Positions 31,101-38,883 of a stretch of DNA of 57,473 nt are shown one piece after another. The DNA lies in assembly GCA_030849075.1 (NCBI GenBank), contig JASAOO010003415.1, forward strand, positions 1 through 57,473. Reading direction: 5' to 3'. Source of the stretch: Zelonia costaricensis. Taxonomy: Eukaryota > Euglenozoa > Kinetoplastea > Trypanosomatida > Trypanosomatidae. Numbering within the stretch: the stretch's first letter is position 1; each line of letters begins with the position of its first letter. The position numbers were made by a program, and so were the translations under genes. The notes below the pieces were generated by a model. That model did not search any database and was not told the origin of the DNA. It saw nothing but the letters and a program-made list of their open reading frames with translations.

Positions 31101-31229
31101 CACATCGACGCAGCCCGCAGCCACGGCATCGGGTTGCTGGAGCCGCTCCGCCACGGCACGCAACGCCGCCGGGGAGGCGACTGCGCCCACCTGCCGCGAC
31201 GTCGCGAACGTGCTCAAGCTGCAGGACAT
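25185..31229 (-). CDS. degenerate DExH-box helicase fused to a SURP (SWAP) module
   Basis: A 2014-aa protein. The N-terminal part follows DEAH/DExH RNA helicase order but with altered motifs: motif I GPTGSGRT near 190 (Lys to Arg), motif II IDDAH near 290 (Glu to Asp), a motif III position reading NCP rather than SAT, a motif V-like VVVVTSELSQT near 565, and QLRYRRRLAKL near 620 where QRxGRxGR is expected. A winged-helix/OB-like region follows to about 1250. A SURP module is clear at about 1388-1435 (CVKSVAAKGTREAEAQLL, then PEMFSFLNPEDAFHEYY). Residues 1500-1790 are low complexity with Pro/Gln/Ala tracts. A conserved-looking block of unknown type lies at about 1815-1890, then a basic segment and an acidic poly-Ser end. 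SURP modules occur in splicing factors, so a role in trans-splicing or snRNP assembly is inferred. ATPase activity is doubtful. Confidence 0.85.
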   Translation of the reverse strand: MSCSLSTFATSRQVGAVASPAALRAVAERLQQPDAVAAGCVDVRRPNYLLDVPVSAVDVDRWQARWQEAASASAAAAAASPSPAVLRLGGSSRSGSGAYFQHPSVVYAALMRGEDAAATAAGGPPTPPSSSAARHLAPLPPFNFAAVKTLPMTQQLKMRRQWLPHRQRFPVHQQRMGFLDAVLNHALVALVGPTGSGRTLQVPIVLSETEVLKRRRLIVVSANAAAARLTTLRLREERGEDVRASRTVAAAVPVHNEAAECSSIIVTTPEVLVRQLLCDPCLEDVGCVVIDDAHVRSETTELCLAMLRDLLAAQQQWEHQRSAAAAAAAGASSVAAAAAAPSGGGAGADAGQSGDAVRRRRLHVVLNCPDDTCATTLLTYMATSRCTATTFTLQAAPSLTTAPTTLYLEEAVQWLLRCEREGSCLLRDGAAVEAALTSYAENVDAVARIMAAGDADFAHPAAFRRYWLPLVLQSVDEFDKADRQATAAPATTAGAAAVPLSAIVVVAPNSYVVHVLATAFAESRQSAAEDDAASLRVCTALADDAPFSSFLAVAQRTAVRDARQRCVVVVTSELSQTVLPLGLDVGLVVDCARNGHTTVDPVTMADTTVVEYSTIAQLRYRRRLAKLTSSSSSSASADTAAAAPPTTPMVIQLIPKSVLHGANHRRLSADPAQHVVFRLPFSRYVQLYELLQAREEAAVAQRAVAAEQSGGTFSALMSNPNFTNAGAGALSIAARVPTLLATQLIGVPAATATRYEAVRRVMASVEAYLRAAGHLAVEQTRGSPAMGQLVLQPMAVLCLCLPVPLQVGRLLVASSVLRPSLAAVTAVGALWCCSDILSLHGAGAVRVSDASDATREAAEEQAALLAEARLFFSHDSLSDVVSAFHVYQMWCSVKARPDAERDFLEECGVSAAVLQAVFDTQVQLCAMLRSYGLVQAAPASPAATSPPLLPGETPAEQALRVCVGSLCQRRHSAENVAQLETALEASMAALSPEGASSRTLHACVTAAMYPSCAVPAGEGGTALLYDGVPTGAAAAAVAAQAAAAAATGSADGATTAAPPAGRRVASFGSDCVLAHAGNSAKAGGRAYVFLAKSIADVVTREAAAVSTTSTAAATVIEQVDPLHEAAAVVFCGHAYERPRRPPLRCRGWSSMLTTRWRQTRRARALPPVAQLPPTIIPVQSYDTVHCEHVVCVMDYNLSLTMRATTSKWLHQLRSCVQQRLTALARGTCAALDDAAGADDLVSELAQAWAWWERRHETGREWLREERLVVSHQQQPEASADGQQQDEQQPAHDVQGAAKLAALRQRMFAFYEWQTRPGAPPPVVVPSNAERKAYARNVAAAAAAAAAASKGVEDDEDGEGGAAGAGEEGEDNGGVLPATYTGKVPPPDVDLIFRMCVKSVAAKGTREAEAQLLRDNPEMFSFLNPEDAFHEYYLYLLRQAAPDMEVLGDNLEELIAFLEGLETELRHELGLPDVATADAAAGAGQGEAGDGAGLWDANGAGNGQWAGPAGNGGYAVHEMPAVTDADAYGYGDGDDGGLQLESAAVNLKKSAGPTLAEKIEEAKRTQGATTVGSGSATAGAAPAADLLPPAPAMPTTAVPGLQLPMMPASTLSGGSGPTASAAPFVSTNAGETLADRLRAMQMAARGGGTSNADPFRPPHTAPMPALAASSDAVPFAPPTTADLLAAINGTDADAGSALFPPMQLQPPLQQRQQHQQQHPVLPPSAPATGPMFDYQQTPPTAAELMALLGAPSASSAALPSVLGGAPSLSGLMHLGGGGNNPILPSMAAMLGLGMPATPLHRPPPGIPAKAIEERAPSVLVYPVPNPHTFHNVRMLLAKSLGECLNMRVGPTLIVGHVARIDVPNRNVEARALALKKFTCLETDMTVYLFKNDRIIDDPVAQKLERTRLREEQRQGVAERRRRTEVVESTGRQGAAQTLRQLRAASSAVHPSGRSNASAPAKPLDLASAAGLTDPSAFGVDAPVPAVRIGVMSSGDESDGDGSSSSSSSSSSSSSS

Positions 31230-32651
31230 GATGATGGCGACGATGACAAGAATGATGGCGCTGCTGATCCCTCAACCTCCAATGCGTGACTGCGTGCGCG
31301 CGTACACGGTACAGCGGCACACCACGACAACAAAGGGGCGAACAACAACAACAACGACAACAAAGGGGGCTTCTGTCCACCGGAGGCGTCGGCGAGGAGA
31401 GCGAGAACTCCGATTCACCGTGGCAGGGTGACAGACAGCGTGTGTGTGTGTGTGTGTGTGTATCGCCGCGTGAGAGGTGCGTACTCTGTGCCCCTCTTCC
31501 TTTCCTTTACTTTCTTCGAGTTGTCTTTCCTAGGTGACGCAAATTCGGTTGCAAAACGCACTGCGACAGCGCCACAGCTACCTTCTGCGCACGTGTGTCT
31601 GCCGACGGAGTGACTGAGCTGCAACAACACGGCATATGCGACGTCGTAGATAAGCGTCGGTGTCGGATGAAGGGCACGGCGATACGGCAGTGCACGAAGC
31701 AAGTCCACAAGGCAGGAGGGGGAGGGGGGAGGTGGGAGTTGAACGTTCGGGAAGCTCATGTAGATTCTGTAAATGAGAAAGGGCATCGAGGAGGGGAGTG
31801 CAGGTTTGTGCACAGGTCTCGTCTTGGGCAACGGCAGCTCATCCCCTTCCCTTCCCCACCTTACCCCAAGCCGCCACGCGAGAGGCATTGGTGCGGCGTG
31901 TCGCCTACAAGCTACGCAGGACCTCCTCCACGATTCACCGCGCGTCGATCCACCGCTGTTCATTGCGGTCAGCGCCCTCCTAGACGCGCTCGCCACGCGA
32001 CGTGGCTCGAATGCGAGACGCGCTCATAGAGTTGCTGCAGTGCTGTTCGTTCCGTGTAAACGATGCACGTCTTTGTTTGTCTGTTTTTTTTTTTCGTTTC
32101 CAGAACGGTAACGAAGGTGAGACACGGCGCGGGAGTGGTATGCGAATCTAAGCCAACCACACGACAACAGTGCGGTGAATACGCGTACAGCAGCATATAC
32201 ACATACGCAATCGCCGACGAGCAACACCGCACAGACTCCGACGAGGGTAGCGGCGCTCATGCGTAGGACCCTCTACGCCTGCATTTACAAGACAACAGCG
32301 CCGCGCGCCACACGCCAACGCACCACCGCAACAAAGACAACGAGAGAACACCGATAGAGGAGCAACACGCACACAAAACGCACACATATGCACAGCCGTA
32401 TGCGTCCCAACGCCGACCAAATACGGTGCACGGCGGCCATGATGGCAGTGACGTCGGGGTTCGCCCACAAAAAGAGGGCAGAGCGAAAACAAACGGAAAA
32501 GAAAAAAAGAAAAGAGACGGAGCAGCAGTCGGGGGGGGAGGGGAGGGGGGGGACGGTGCACGGCCCTCCCGTCCGCCTCTCGTTCCCACGTCGCGTACGC
32601 ATGCGTGCGTGTGACTGTGTGTCCTCCGCAAGAGAGAGAGTGCGTGTGACG
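31230..32651. other. 1.4-kb gene-free spacer
   Basis: No supported gene. It holds a (GT)11 repeat at 31440-31461, a near-duplicated CAACAA/AAAGGGG stretch at about 31328-31370, a G-rich block at 32527-32555, and on the plus strand a T12-rich tract followed by CGTTTCCAG (AG at 32102-32103) that resembles a splice acceptor in antisense. Confidence 0.6.
31440..31461. repeat. (GT)11 dinucleotide repeat
   Basis: Perfect 22-bp GT repeat about 210 bp upstream of the SURP/DExH start codon. Confidence 0.95.
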
Positions 32652-35435
32652 CTACACGTCGTCCTTCTGGCCGCGCAGGCGACGGAGCTCCTCGTCGGTA
32701 ACGGGGAACTGACTCGCCTCGAGTGCCTGCTCAATGAGCTTCTGCATGCGGTAGTGCCGGTAGCAGAAGTAGAAGATCGCGATCGTGAGAATGAAGCCAA
32801 GGACGGAGATGACAATCGTGCCAGGGGACGCGGAGAAGGCGGAGCTGAGAACAAAGGAGGCGTCGCGGAACGTGTCCAGCGGTGCCTCGGTCGAGTTCGT
32901 CAGCCACGTAAACGAGGACTGCGTGATGTCGAGCGCCGGCGACGCCTTGGAGTCCCACGTGCCGATCAAGAGCGGCGCGGCGTTCCAGAGCTGGATGTCG
33001 ATGGAGTACGCCGCGTAGAGACGGTTTCCAGTCGAGTCGATCGTACAGTTGCCTGTAAACTTGTTGATCGATGTGTTGCGCAGGTAGGGCAGTAGGTTGG
33101 CCGCGACGTTCAGCGACGCATTCGCGGCGAAGGCGCGGGTGACGGCGTCGATCAGCACGTAGCCGGCGTCTACGGCAAAGCCCGAGTACGCCGTGATGGC
33201 GCTCGTGTCACACGCCTCCACGGTGGACAAGAAGCCGCCGTCGCTCATGAGCTTGCGCATGCCCTGCCGCATCGCCGCATTTGCGCTGCTCGTGTAGTCC
33301 GCGTTGATCGCCGCGAGGCGGGCCAGGGTGATGTTCGAGTAGATGCAGATGGAGCTGGGCAGCTTCTGGCGCAGCGAGACGCCCGTCGTGGAGGCGGCCG
33401 CCGCGTGGCAGAGCGGGGCGTCCATGAAGAAGATGTACTGCCGCATGTACGTCAGCGAGTCGCTGAGGGCGAAGAAGGTTTCGGCCTCGGAGGCCGTGAA
33501 CGGGACGAGCATGATGATGATGCGGCTCACGAGCTTCGCGTAGATCTTTGCCATGCACGACGCCACCGTCGCGTTGCTGCTGTCAGCGAGGTAGTACGTC
33601 TGCTCGACGTAGAGGTTCTGCTGCCGCATCACCGTCGACATTGACTGCGCACGCGAGATGCCAAACTGGTCGTTGGACGTGATGATGATGACGCGCTCCC
33701 AGCCGTAGTGGACGCAGATCTGCGTAATGGCGCCATCGGCGAAGCTGTTGTCGGGCAGGCTGCGGGAGAAGTACGGGTATGTGTACGGGTTGTTGGTGAA
33801 GTAGTCGTTCGTGGCGGCGTAGTCGAGCTGCGGGATCTGGAACTCGTTCACGACGGGCGTGAAGGCCATGGCGACGGTGTCGCGCCCGGGTCCGGTAAGC
33901 ACCGTGCACGTCCGCGCGATTGGGATGAGCGAGGCGAGGCCGGTGACACCGCTCGGGCCGGTGTTGACAGCGATGGGGTAAAAGTTGAAGACGCTGTTGC
34001 CGTCGTTGTCCGCCACCTGCGCGTTGTAGTTGGAGAGGACATACAGCATCGACATCATCATCTGCGTCGAGGCGCAGTTGGACGGCGAGGTCATGCAGAT
34101 CATGGCGGTGCGTAGCGGCGACGTCCTGACCAGCGCGCTTGTCACGCTCGGCTGCACGTTCACCTGCGTCGCGCTCGTCGAGTAGTTGACCAGCGTCCAC
34201 GTGACGAGCGGGCTGCGCACCGGGTGGCTCGCCGTGATGAGCGAAAAGACTGTCTCCACACGCTGGTAGTAGATGGAGTCGAACGCGACCGTGCCCGTGT
34301 ACCCGTTGAAGCGTGCCGCACGCAGCGCGGCCATGTCGCCAATCGCACCCTGCGCCGCGTCGATCATGAGCAGCCCATCCAGTAGGTGGCTCAGCACAAA
34401 CGCGCCGTAGTCGTCCACGGCGGTGGACTGCGACGTAGGGAAGAAGCCCTGGCTGACCAGCTCCGCCGGCGGCGTGTACGCGGACACGAAAATGGCGCCC
34501 CACGGCTTCGTCGTTGTCGTCGTGTCGCCCGTCAGGTTCGGCAGCACGTTCAGGCTCTCGCGCGAGCCGATGAGGAAAACGGTGTTGGCTGCGCGGCTGT
34601 TGCGCTGCACGGCGGCCTGCAGGCGCCACATCTCCGCCTCCCGCACGAAGCAGCCGACACCGCGCGCGCGGTACTCGATGATGGACTCGACAAGCGCGTC
34701 GTCGTCCTCCGTCGTGCCGCCACCGTTCATGAACACCTGCGCGACGACGGAGGGCGTCGTTGACGCCGCCTGCACCTGCGAGGCAATCGAGGTCTGCACG
34801 CCTGCGCCGTAGCCGCTGTTGCTGAAGGCGAAGCCCATTGAGTACCACCCGAGCTGGCTCGAAGCCATCTCCAACAACGCACGGACGTTGATCATGTCGC
34901 GCGGCACCATGCACATCGTGCGCGCGTTCGTGGCCGGGTCGCAGAGCCGCGTGTTGGATGAGTGGGCTGAGACGATGAGAATGTTCGACGTGGTTTCGTT
35001 CTGGCGCAGCACGTCCACAAGCGAGGCGGACACATCGGCCGTCTCGCCCAGGAACAGCACGCTCGGGATCGTGAGCGGGTTGCTGACCAGCGTCGTGATT
35101 TGGGTCAGGGCGGTGAGGAGGTTGCCGCCTGTGTCGAGGATGATGGGCGCCGGCTGGAAGAGTGAGTTGAGGTACTGGTGCGTGGCCGACGTGTTGGTCA
35201 GGAACGCCGTGATGGCCTCGGCGAGCGAGTCGTTCGTCATGGCGGTGCGGCTGAGGTCCGTCATGACGACCCACACGAGTCCGCTCGCGTTGCCCGTCGA
35301 CGCGAGCGGGGCAACGCTGGCATGCGCGGTGGCGGCGCCACACCCGAGCAGCATCACGGCAACGATCAACGCCGCCACGACGCTGGCGAGCAGCGCCGCG
35401 GCTCCGCGGCGGTACAAGAGACCAGCGCGCAGCAT
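32652..35435 (-). CDS. receptor adenylate cyclase-like ectodomain protein lacking the cyclase domain
   Basis: A 927-aa type I membrane protein. An N-terminal hydrophobic signal (about residues 14-34, LLASVVAALIVAVMLLGCG, likely cleaved near AHA/S) leads to about 825 extracellular residues with two periplasmic-binding-protein-like halves, the layout of trypanosomatid receptor adenylate cyclases. Phrases such as NDYFTNNPYTYPYFSRSLPD and HYGWERVIIITSNDQFGI are typical of ligand-binding Venus-flytrap receptors. Several NxT/S sequons are present. One membrane span follows (about 868-890, TIVISVLGFILTIAIFYF), then only about 37 cytosolic residues. The class III cyclase domain that follows this segment in the known receptors is absent, and none is encoded downstream. 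The start MLRAGLLYRR (35435) was chosen because the upstream extension is repeat-derived. Ligand and signalling mode are unknown. Confidence 0.8.
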   Translation of the reverse strand: MLRAGLLYRRGAAALLASVVAALIVAVMLLGCGAATAHASVAPLASTGNASGLVWVVMTDLSRTAMTNDSLAEAITAFLTNTSATHQYLNSLFQPAPIILDTGGNLLTALTQITTLVSNPLTIPSVLFLGETADVSASLVDVLRQNETTSNILIVSAHSSNTRLCDPATNARTMCMVPRDMINVRALLEMASSQLGWYSMGFAFSNSGYGAGVQTSIASQVQAASTTPSVVAQVFMNGGGTTEDDDALVESIIEYRARGVGCFVREAEMWRLQAAVQRNSRAANTVFLIGSRESLNVLPNLTGDTTTTTKPWGAIFVSAYTPPAELVSQGFFPTSQSTAVDDYGAFVLSHLLDGLLMIDAAQGAIGDMAALRAARFNGYTGTVAFDSIYYQRVETVFSLITASHPVRSPLVTWTLVNYSTSATQVNVQPSVTSALVRTSPLRTAMICMTSPSNCASTQMMMSMLYVLSNYNAQVADNDGNSVFNFYPIAVNTGPSGVTGLASLIPIARTCTVLTGPGRDTVAMAFTPVVNEFQIPQLDYAATNDYFTNNPYTYPYFSRSLPDNSFADGAITQICVHYGWERVIIITSNDQFGISRAQSMSTVMRQQNLYVEQTYYLADSSNATVASCMAKIYAKLVSRIIIMLVPFTASEAETFFALSDSLTYMRQYIFFMDAPLCHAAAASTTGVSLRQKLPSSICIYSNITLARLAAINADYTSSANAAMRQGMRKLMSDGGFLSTVEACDTSAITAYSGFAVDAGYVLIDAVTRAFAANASLNVAANLLPYLRNTSINKFTGNCTIDSTGNRLYAAYSIDIQLWNAAPLLIGTWDSKASPALDITQSSFTWLTNSTEAPLDTFRDASFVLSSAFSASPGTIVISVLGFILTIAIFYFCYRHYRMQKLIEQALEASQFPVTDEELRRLRGQKDDV

Positions 35436-37395
35436 TCTTCCCCCGGTTGTAGCCGAGATGGAGTAGAAGCCACACGAGAAGGAGGTGGAGGGGGCGGGGG
35501 AGCAAGGGTGACAACACCCCCCCAAAAAAAAGGCGCACTTGTGTGTGCGTGTGTTTGTTTGCGTGATGGTCGTGTGCACGTGGGTCGCTAGCGAAACAGG
35601 CGAGAACAACAGCGAAGCAAAGAGGAAAGACGCCGCTTGTCAAGCTGCGGTGACCCTGTGGTTGTCTTACTGAGTGAAGGGGGAGGGGGTCTCGAGGGAG
35701 CGGCTGCGACACCTGCCCAAAGCGCGAAGGGGGAGCGCGTGGAGAATGACAGGACGATGAAGTGGCGGGGACGCAGCGTCGTGGAAGACCGACAGGGAGA
35801 GAGGGGAAGAGGAGGGAAACGGAGGACGGGCAGAGGACGCTCACTTGCACACGCCAGGCCTGTACGCTCTGCCGTTGTCGAGACGATCGGGGGGGGGGGA
35901 AGAGATGCAAGATGGGGGAGGTGAAGAGGAAAAGATCGTTGTTGTTGGGCGTATTCTGAACGGAGCGAGTCGTCTCTCTGTCGCCTTCGTTCATGAGAAC
36001 TCAGTCTCATCTCGTTCTGGCTTTCTTCGCGCGCCGCGCGTTGGTGGGCACGAGAGGGGTGCAGACTGACCTCGAAGCCTGACCAGGACTCGCCTGAAGA
36101 CCGGTCTGAGGGGTCTCCCGCAGCGGCGCCCTCCTGGCTGGCTTCGACCTGTTCGTGGATAGCCCTTACTAGTCATTCTGCCGCAGTCCACACCAAGCAA
36201 GAGGCGAGACGGGCGTGAACCGTGCGGTGCGGTGCACACTTGACACGTCGTTTGGTTTTCAGCTGTTTCCGTGAGCTCCGCAGGTTCCTAGACGAGGTGG
36301 GGAGTAGCGCGAGAGGGAGGGGGGAGGGCGGGGAGGCAGTCGGGACGGAATTGCACCGAGAAGCTCTGCCCCGCGCACCTCGACGTCTCCCCCTCCCCCC
36401 CCTCCTACTGCTGCTGCCACTGTGAGCGAAGCGCACCGCAGAGAGAAAGGAGAGAGAGCAATGCAGCGTCGCAGAAGTCTCCCGGGCCCCTGCCTGGGCA
36501 CATCCGCATCCACACGTGGACACAGACACAGAGACAGAGACGCAAGCGACCCGTACAAACGCACCCGCACGCGCCGTCCGTGAGAGAGATACATGAGCCC
36601 ACAGACGCGCACACACACGCGCACACGGATACGCTTCCCTCCTCTGGTTCACATACACGACATGGAGGGAAGGCCGGGTGACCGCTCACTTTCACCACGC
36701 ACGGAAAAAGCACACGCGTTGCACACAGCCACGGAAATATCTAGAGCAGACCAGCCTGCGCGCTCACACCCACACACGCACGCCACGCGTTCTCTCTTCC
36801 TGGACGAAAAGGAACCATCGGACTGTGCGGCGGGGGTGGGCACAGGGAGGACCGCGAAGGCGACACAGACACACACACACCCAAAAAGGCAGGCAAGTGG
36901 AGAAGCGGCGGAGACAGCTCGCACGCGGTGTGGGAGGAAACGGCGAGCCGTTCCGCGCACGGCCGCAGACGCCTCACGGCCCGCCATCAAGTCACACTGG
37001 CACACACACACACACACCAGCGTACCTGCGTCCGCGAAAACAGTGGAGACAACAACGCCGGAAACGGAGGGCAAGGTAGAAAACCAGAGAAGGAAACCCA
37101 TGGGCACAAGCACGGAAGAAATCTAGCTGATGGGCGCGACGCGGTAGAGTCACCGCCACCGTCACACACACAAACACACACAGACGCAGACGCAGACGCA
37201 GCCGGCTACGCCAACCCGAGACGGTGAACGTCAAGGAAGGGCGCATGGCGGGCGGGCGGCCGGCTCGTCGGTCGGTGAGTGCGGGGTGGAAGGCATGTAG
37301 GAAGGGGGAGGGGGGCAGGAGAGGAGAAGGACGGAGAGAGAGGCGGCCGTTGCGGAGCCTGCACCGCCCTCCTCCCCCCCTCCTGGAAATATGCC
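35436..37395. other. 2.0-kb gene-free spacer with a structured island
   Basis: No supported gene. Positions 35990-36240 differ from the surrounding purine-rich repeats: sequence complexity is high and a stem can be formed between 36072-36087 and 36133-36147 (listed separately). CA-rich repeats lie at about 36595-36625, 36770-36785, 36868-36882 and 37003-37018. This should include the H3V 3' UTR and the receptor 5' UTR. Confidence 0.6.
36072..36147. other. interrupted inverted repeat, possible structured RNA
   Basis: TCGAAGCC (36072-36079) pairs with GGCTTCGA (36140-36147), and CCAGG (36083-36087) with CCTGG (36133-36137), separated by a small internal loop. The intervening sequence contains the palindrome AGACCGGTCT. 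It could be an ncRNA or UTR element; no known RNA family was recognised. Confidence 0.6.
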
Positions 37396-37833
37396 TCACG
37401 CGCGGTCGCCGCGGAGGCGCATCGCGAGCTGTAGATCCTTGGGGTACAGCGTGACGCGCTTGGCGTGGATCGTGCACAGGTTGGCGTCGCCGAGGACGCC
37501 GACAATGTATGCCTCCGTCGCCTCCTGGATTGCCTCCAGCGCCGAGCTGCGCATCCGCATCGTGTCCTTGAACGTCTCCACAATCTCCTTCACCAGCCGG
37601 CGGAACGGGGCGCGGGCGATGAGGAGCTCGGTGGTGTGCTGGTACTTGCGCACCTCACGCAGGGCGACCGTGCCCGGGCGCCAGCGGTGCTGCCGCTTCG
37701 CGCCGCCCTGGCTCGTGTGCGGCGCCTTCGACTCCTTCTTCGCGATGGCGCGGCTTGCCTTCGTGCTCTTGCGGCTCGCCACGCTCTTGCTAGGGCGCTT
37801 CGCCACCAACGCAGACTTCGTTGCGCCAGCCAT
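37396..37833 (-). CDS. H3V: histone H3 variant H3V
   Basis: A 145-aa histone H3-type protein. The histone fold is intact: [16 protein letters not shown] near residues 49-65, [15 protein letters not shown], then [41 protein letters not shown] at the end. The fold follows the kinetoplastid H3V form (VALRE..., VTLYPKD...) and not the canonical kinetoplastid H3. The N-terminal tail is Lys/Ser/Ala-rich without the ARTKQ/ARKS pattern of other eukaryotes. In Trypanosoma brucei and Leishmania, H3V marks telomeres and RNA polymerase II termination regions together with base J. The start [10 protein letters not shown] (37833) gives the expected length; the upstream extension is pyrimidine-tract translation. 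Only one copy is seen here. Confidence 0.9.
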   Translation of the reverse strand: MAGATKSALVAKRPSKSVASRKSTKASRAIAKKESKAPHTSQGGAKRQHRWRPGTVALREVRKYQHTTELLIARAPFRRLVKEIVETFKDTMRMRSSALEAIQEATEAYIVGVLGDANLCTIHAKRVTLYPKDLQLAMRLRGDRA

Positions 37834-38883
37834 GATGCACGAAGGAGAAGGGTCGGAGGAGTATAGGGTCGGGAAACAGGTAAGAAAGCGAGAAGCAGAT
37901 TTTGCTTGAGTGCGCCGTGTGGTTGTGTGTGTTTGCGTGTGATGCAGACAGCTGGTGATAAAGACAGCGAGCAGGCACGCGACACACGTGCGGGAAGGGG
38001 GAAACAAAAGGCAGCAAGGTGTACGGTGCGCAAAGTGGATGGGGAACAAGACCATGACGAATGTAGAGAAGGTGTCTAACGAGGGGGGGGGGCGGTGATA
38101 GGAGGGAGCGGGGCCAGCGGCCACGCCCGCGGTCCCAACGGGATGTGCGCGGCTGGAAGCTGGTGCGCTGCCTCACAGACCCCCGTGAACCCGAAATCTC
38201 GCAGCTGCGCTGCACTCCCCTCCCGGTGACACCCTCGTCCGCCCGCCCCTCCCTCGAAGTGCCACGTCCAGTGTCCGCCACTCTGTGGGACCACACTTCT
38301 CACAGACGGGAGCGTCGCCTTCTTCTTTGTTGTTGCTGTTTGTGGGGCTTGAATCGCTCGCTGTCAAGCCGCAGCCACGGGCCACGACCCAGGGTCACAC
38401 CCAGGCTGGTAGAAGGCGAGAGGGTGAGGGCGTGAAAAGACGGCATCCCTACCTCGTAACGGATGCGCCAGCATAACGACGACGCTACTGCACGCGATAC
38501 GGACATCACACACACACACACACACACAGAGAGGTGCGAGAGCAACGTGGACGACGAGCATCTCCCTCCCTCCGGGACGCCCTCCTGCTACACCTCCTCT
38601 CCTCCGTTGCGCAAGCTGGTCGGAGCGTGGACGTCCTCCCTCTCGTCGTCTCTATGAAAGTTGTACTCTAGCAGCGGGGTCGCGCGCCGCACAAAGCAAC
38701 CGATCATCGACGCAGCGTGCAAGCGATGGCCTCACTAGATGGGCGAGAGCGCATTCACATCGAGGCCGACATGACCCCGCTGCGGTGACACCAAACCACG
38801 AGCCTGCATCCTCAGACGCGGTGCGGGAAAAAGCGTGTGCTCACTGCACTTGGCGGTCGCTGACAGAACCTGCCCCGCGTACT
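37834..38883. other. 1.05-kb gene-free spacer
   Basis: No supported gene. It holds a (CA)11 repeat at 38507-38528 and a G9 run near 38081. Purine-rich stretches upstream of the H3V start act as a pyrimidine tract on the coding strand. Confidence 0.6.
38507..38528. repeat. (CA)11 dinucleotide repeat
   Basis: Perfect 22-bp CA repeat in the spacer between the CYTH gene and H3V. Confidence 0.95.

Noticed and set aside
35436..35609. 58-residue N-terminal extension of the receptor
   Set aside because: It would bury the signal peptide; the Met at 35435 places the hydrophobic signal correctly.
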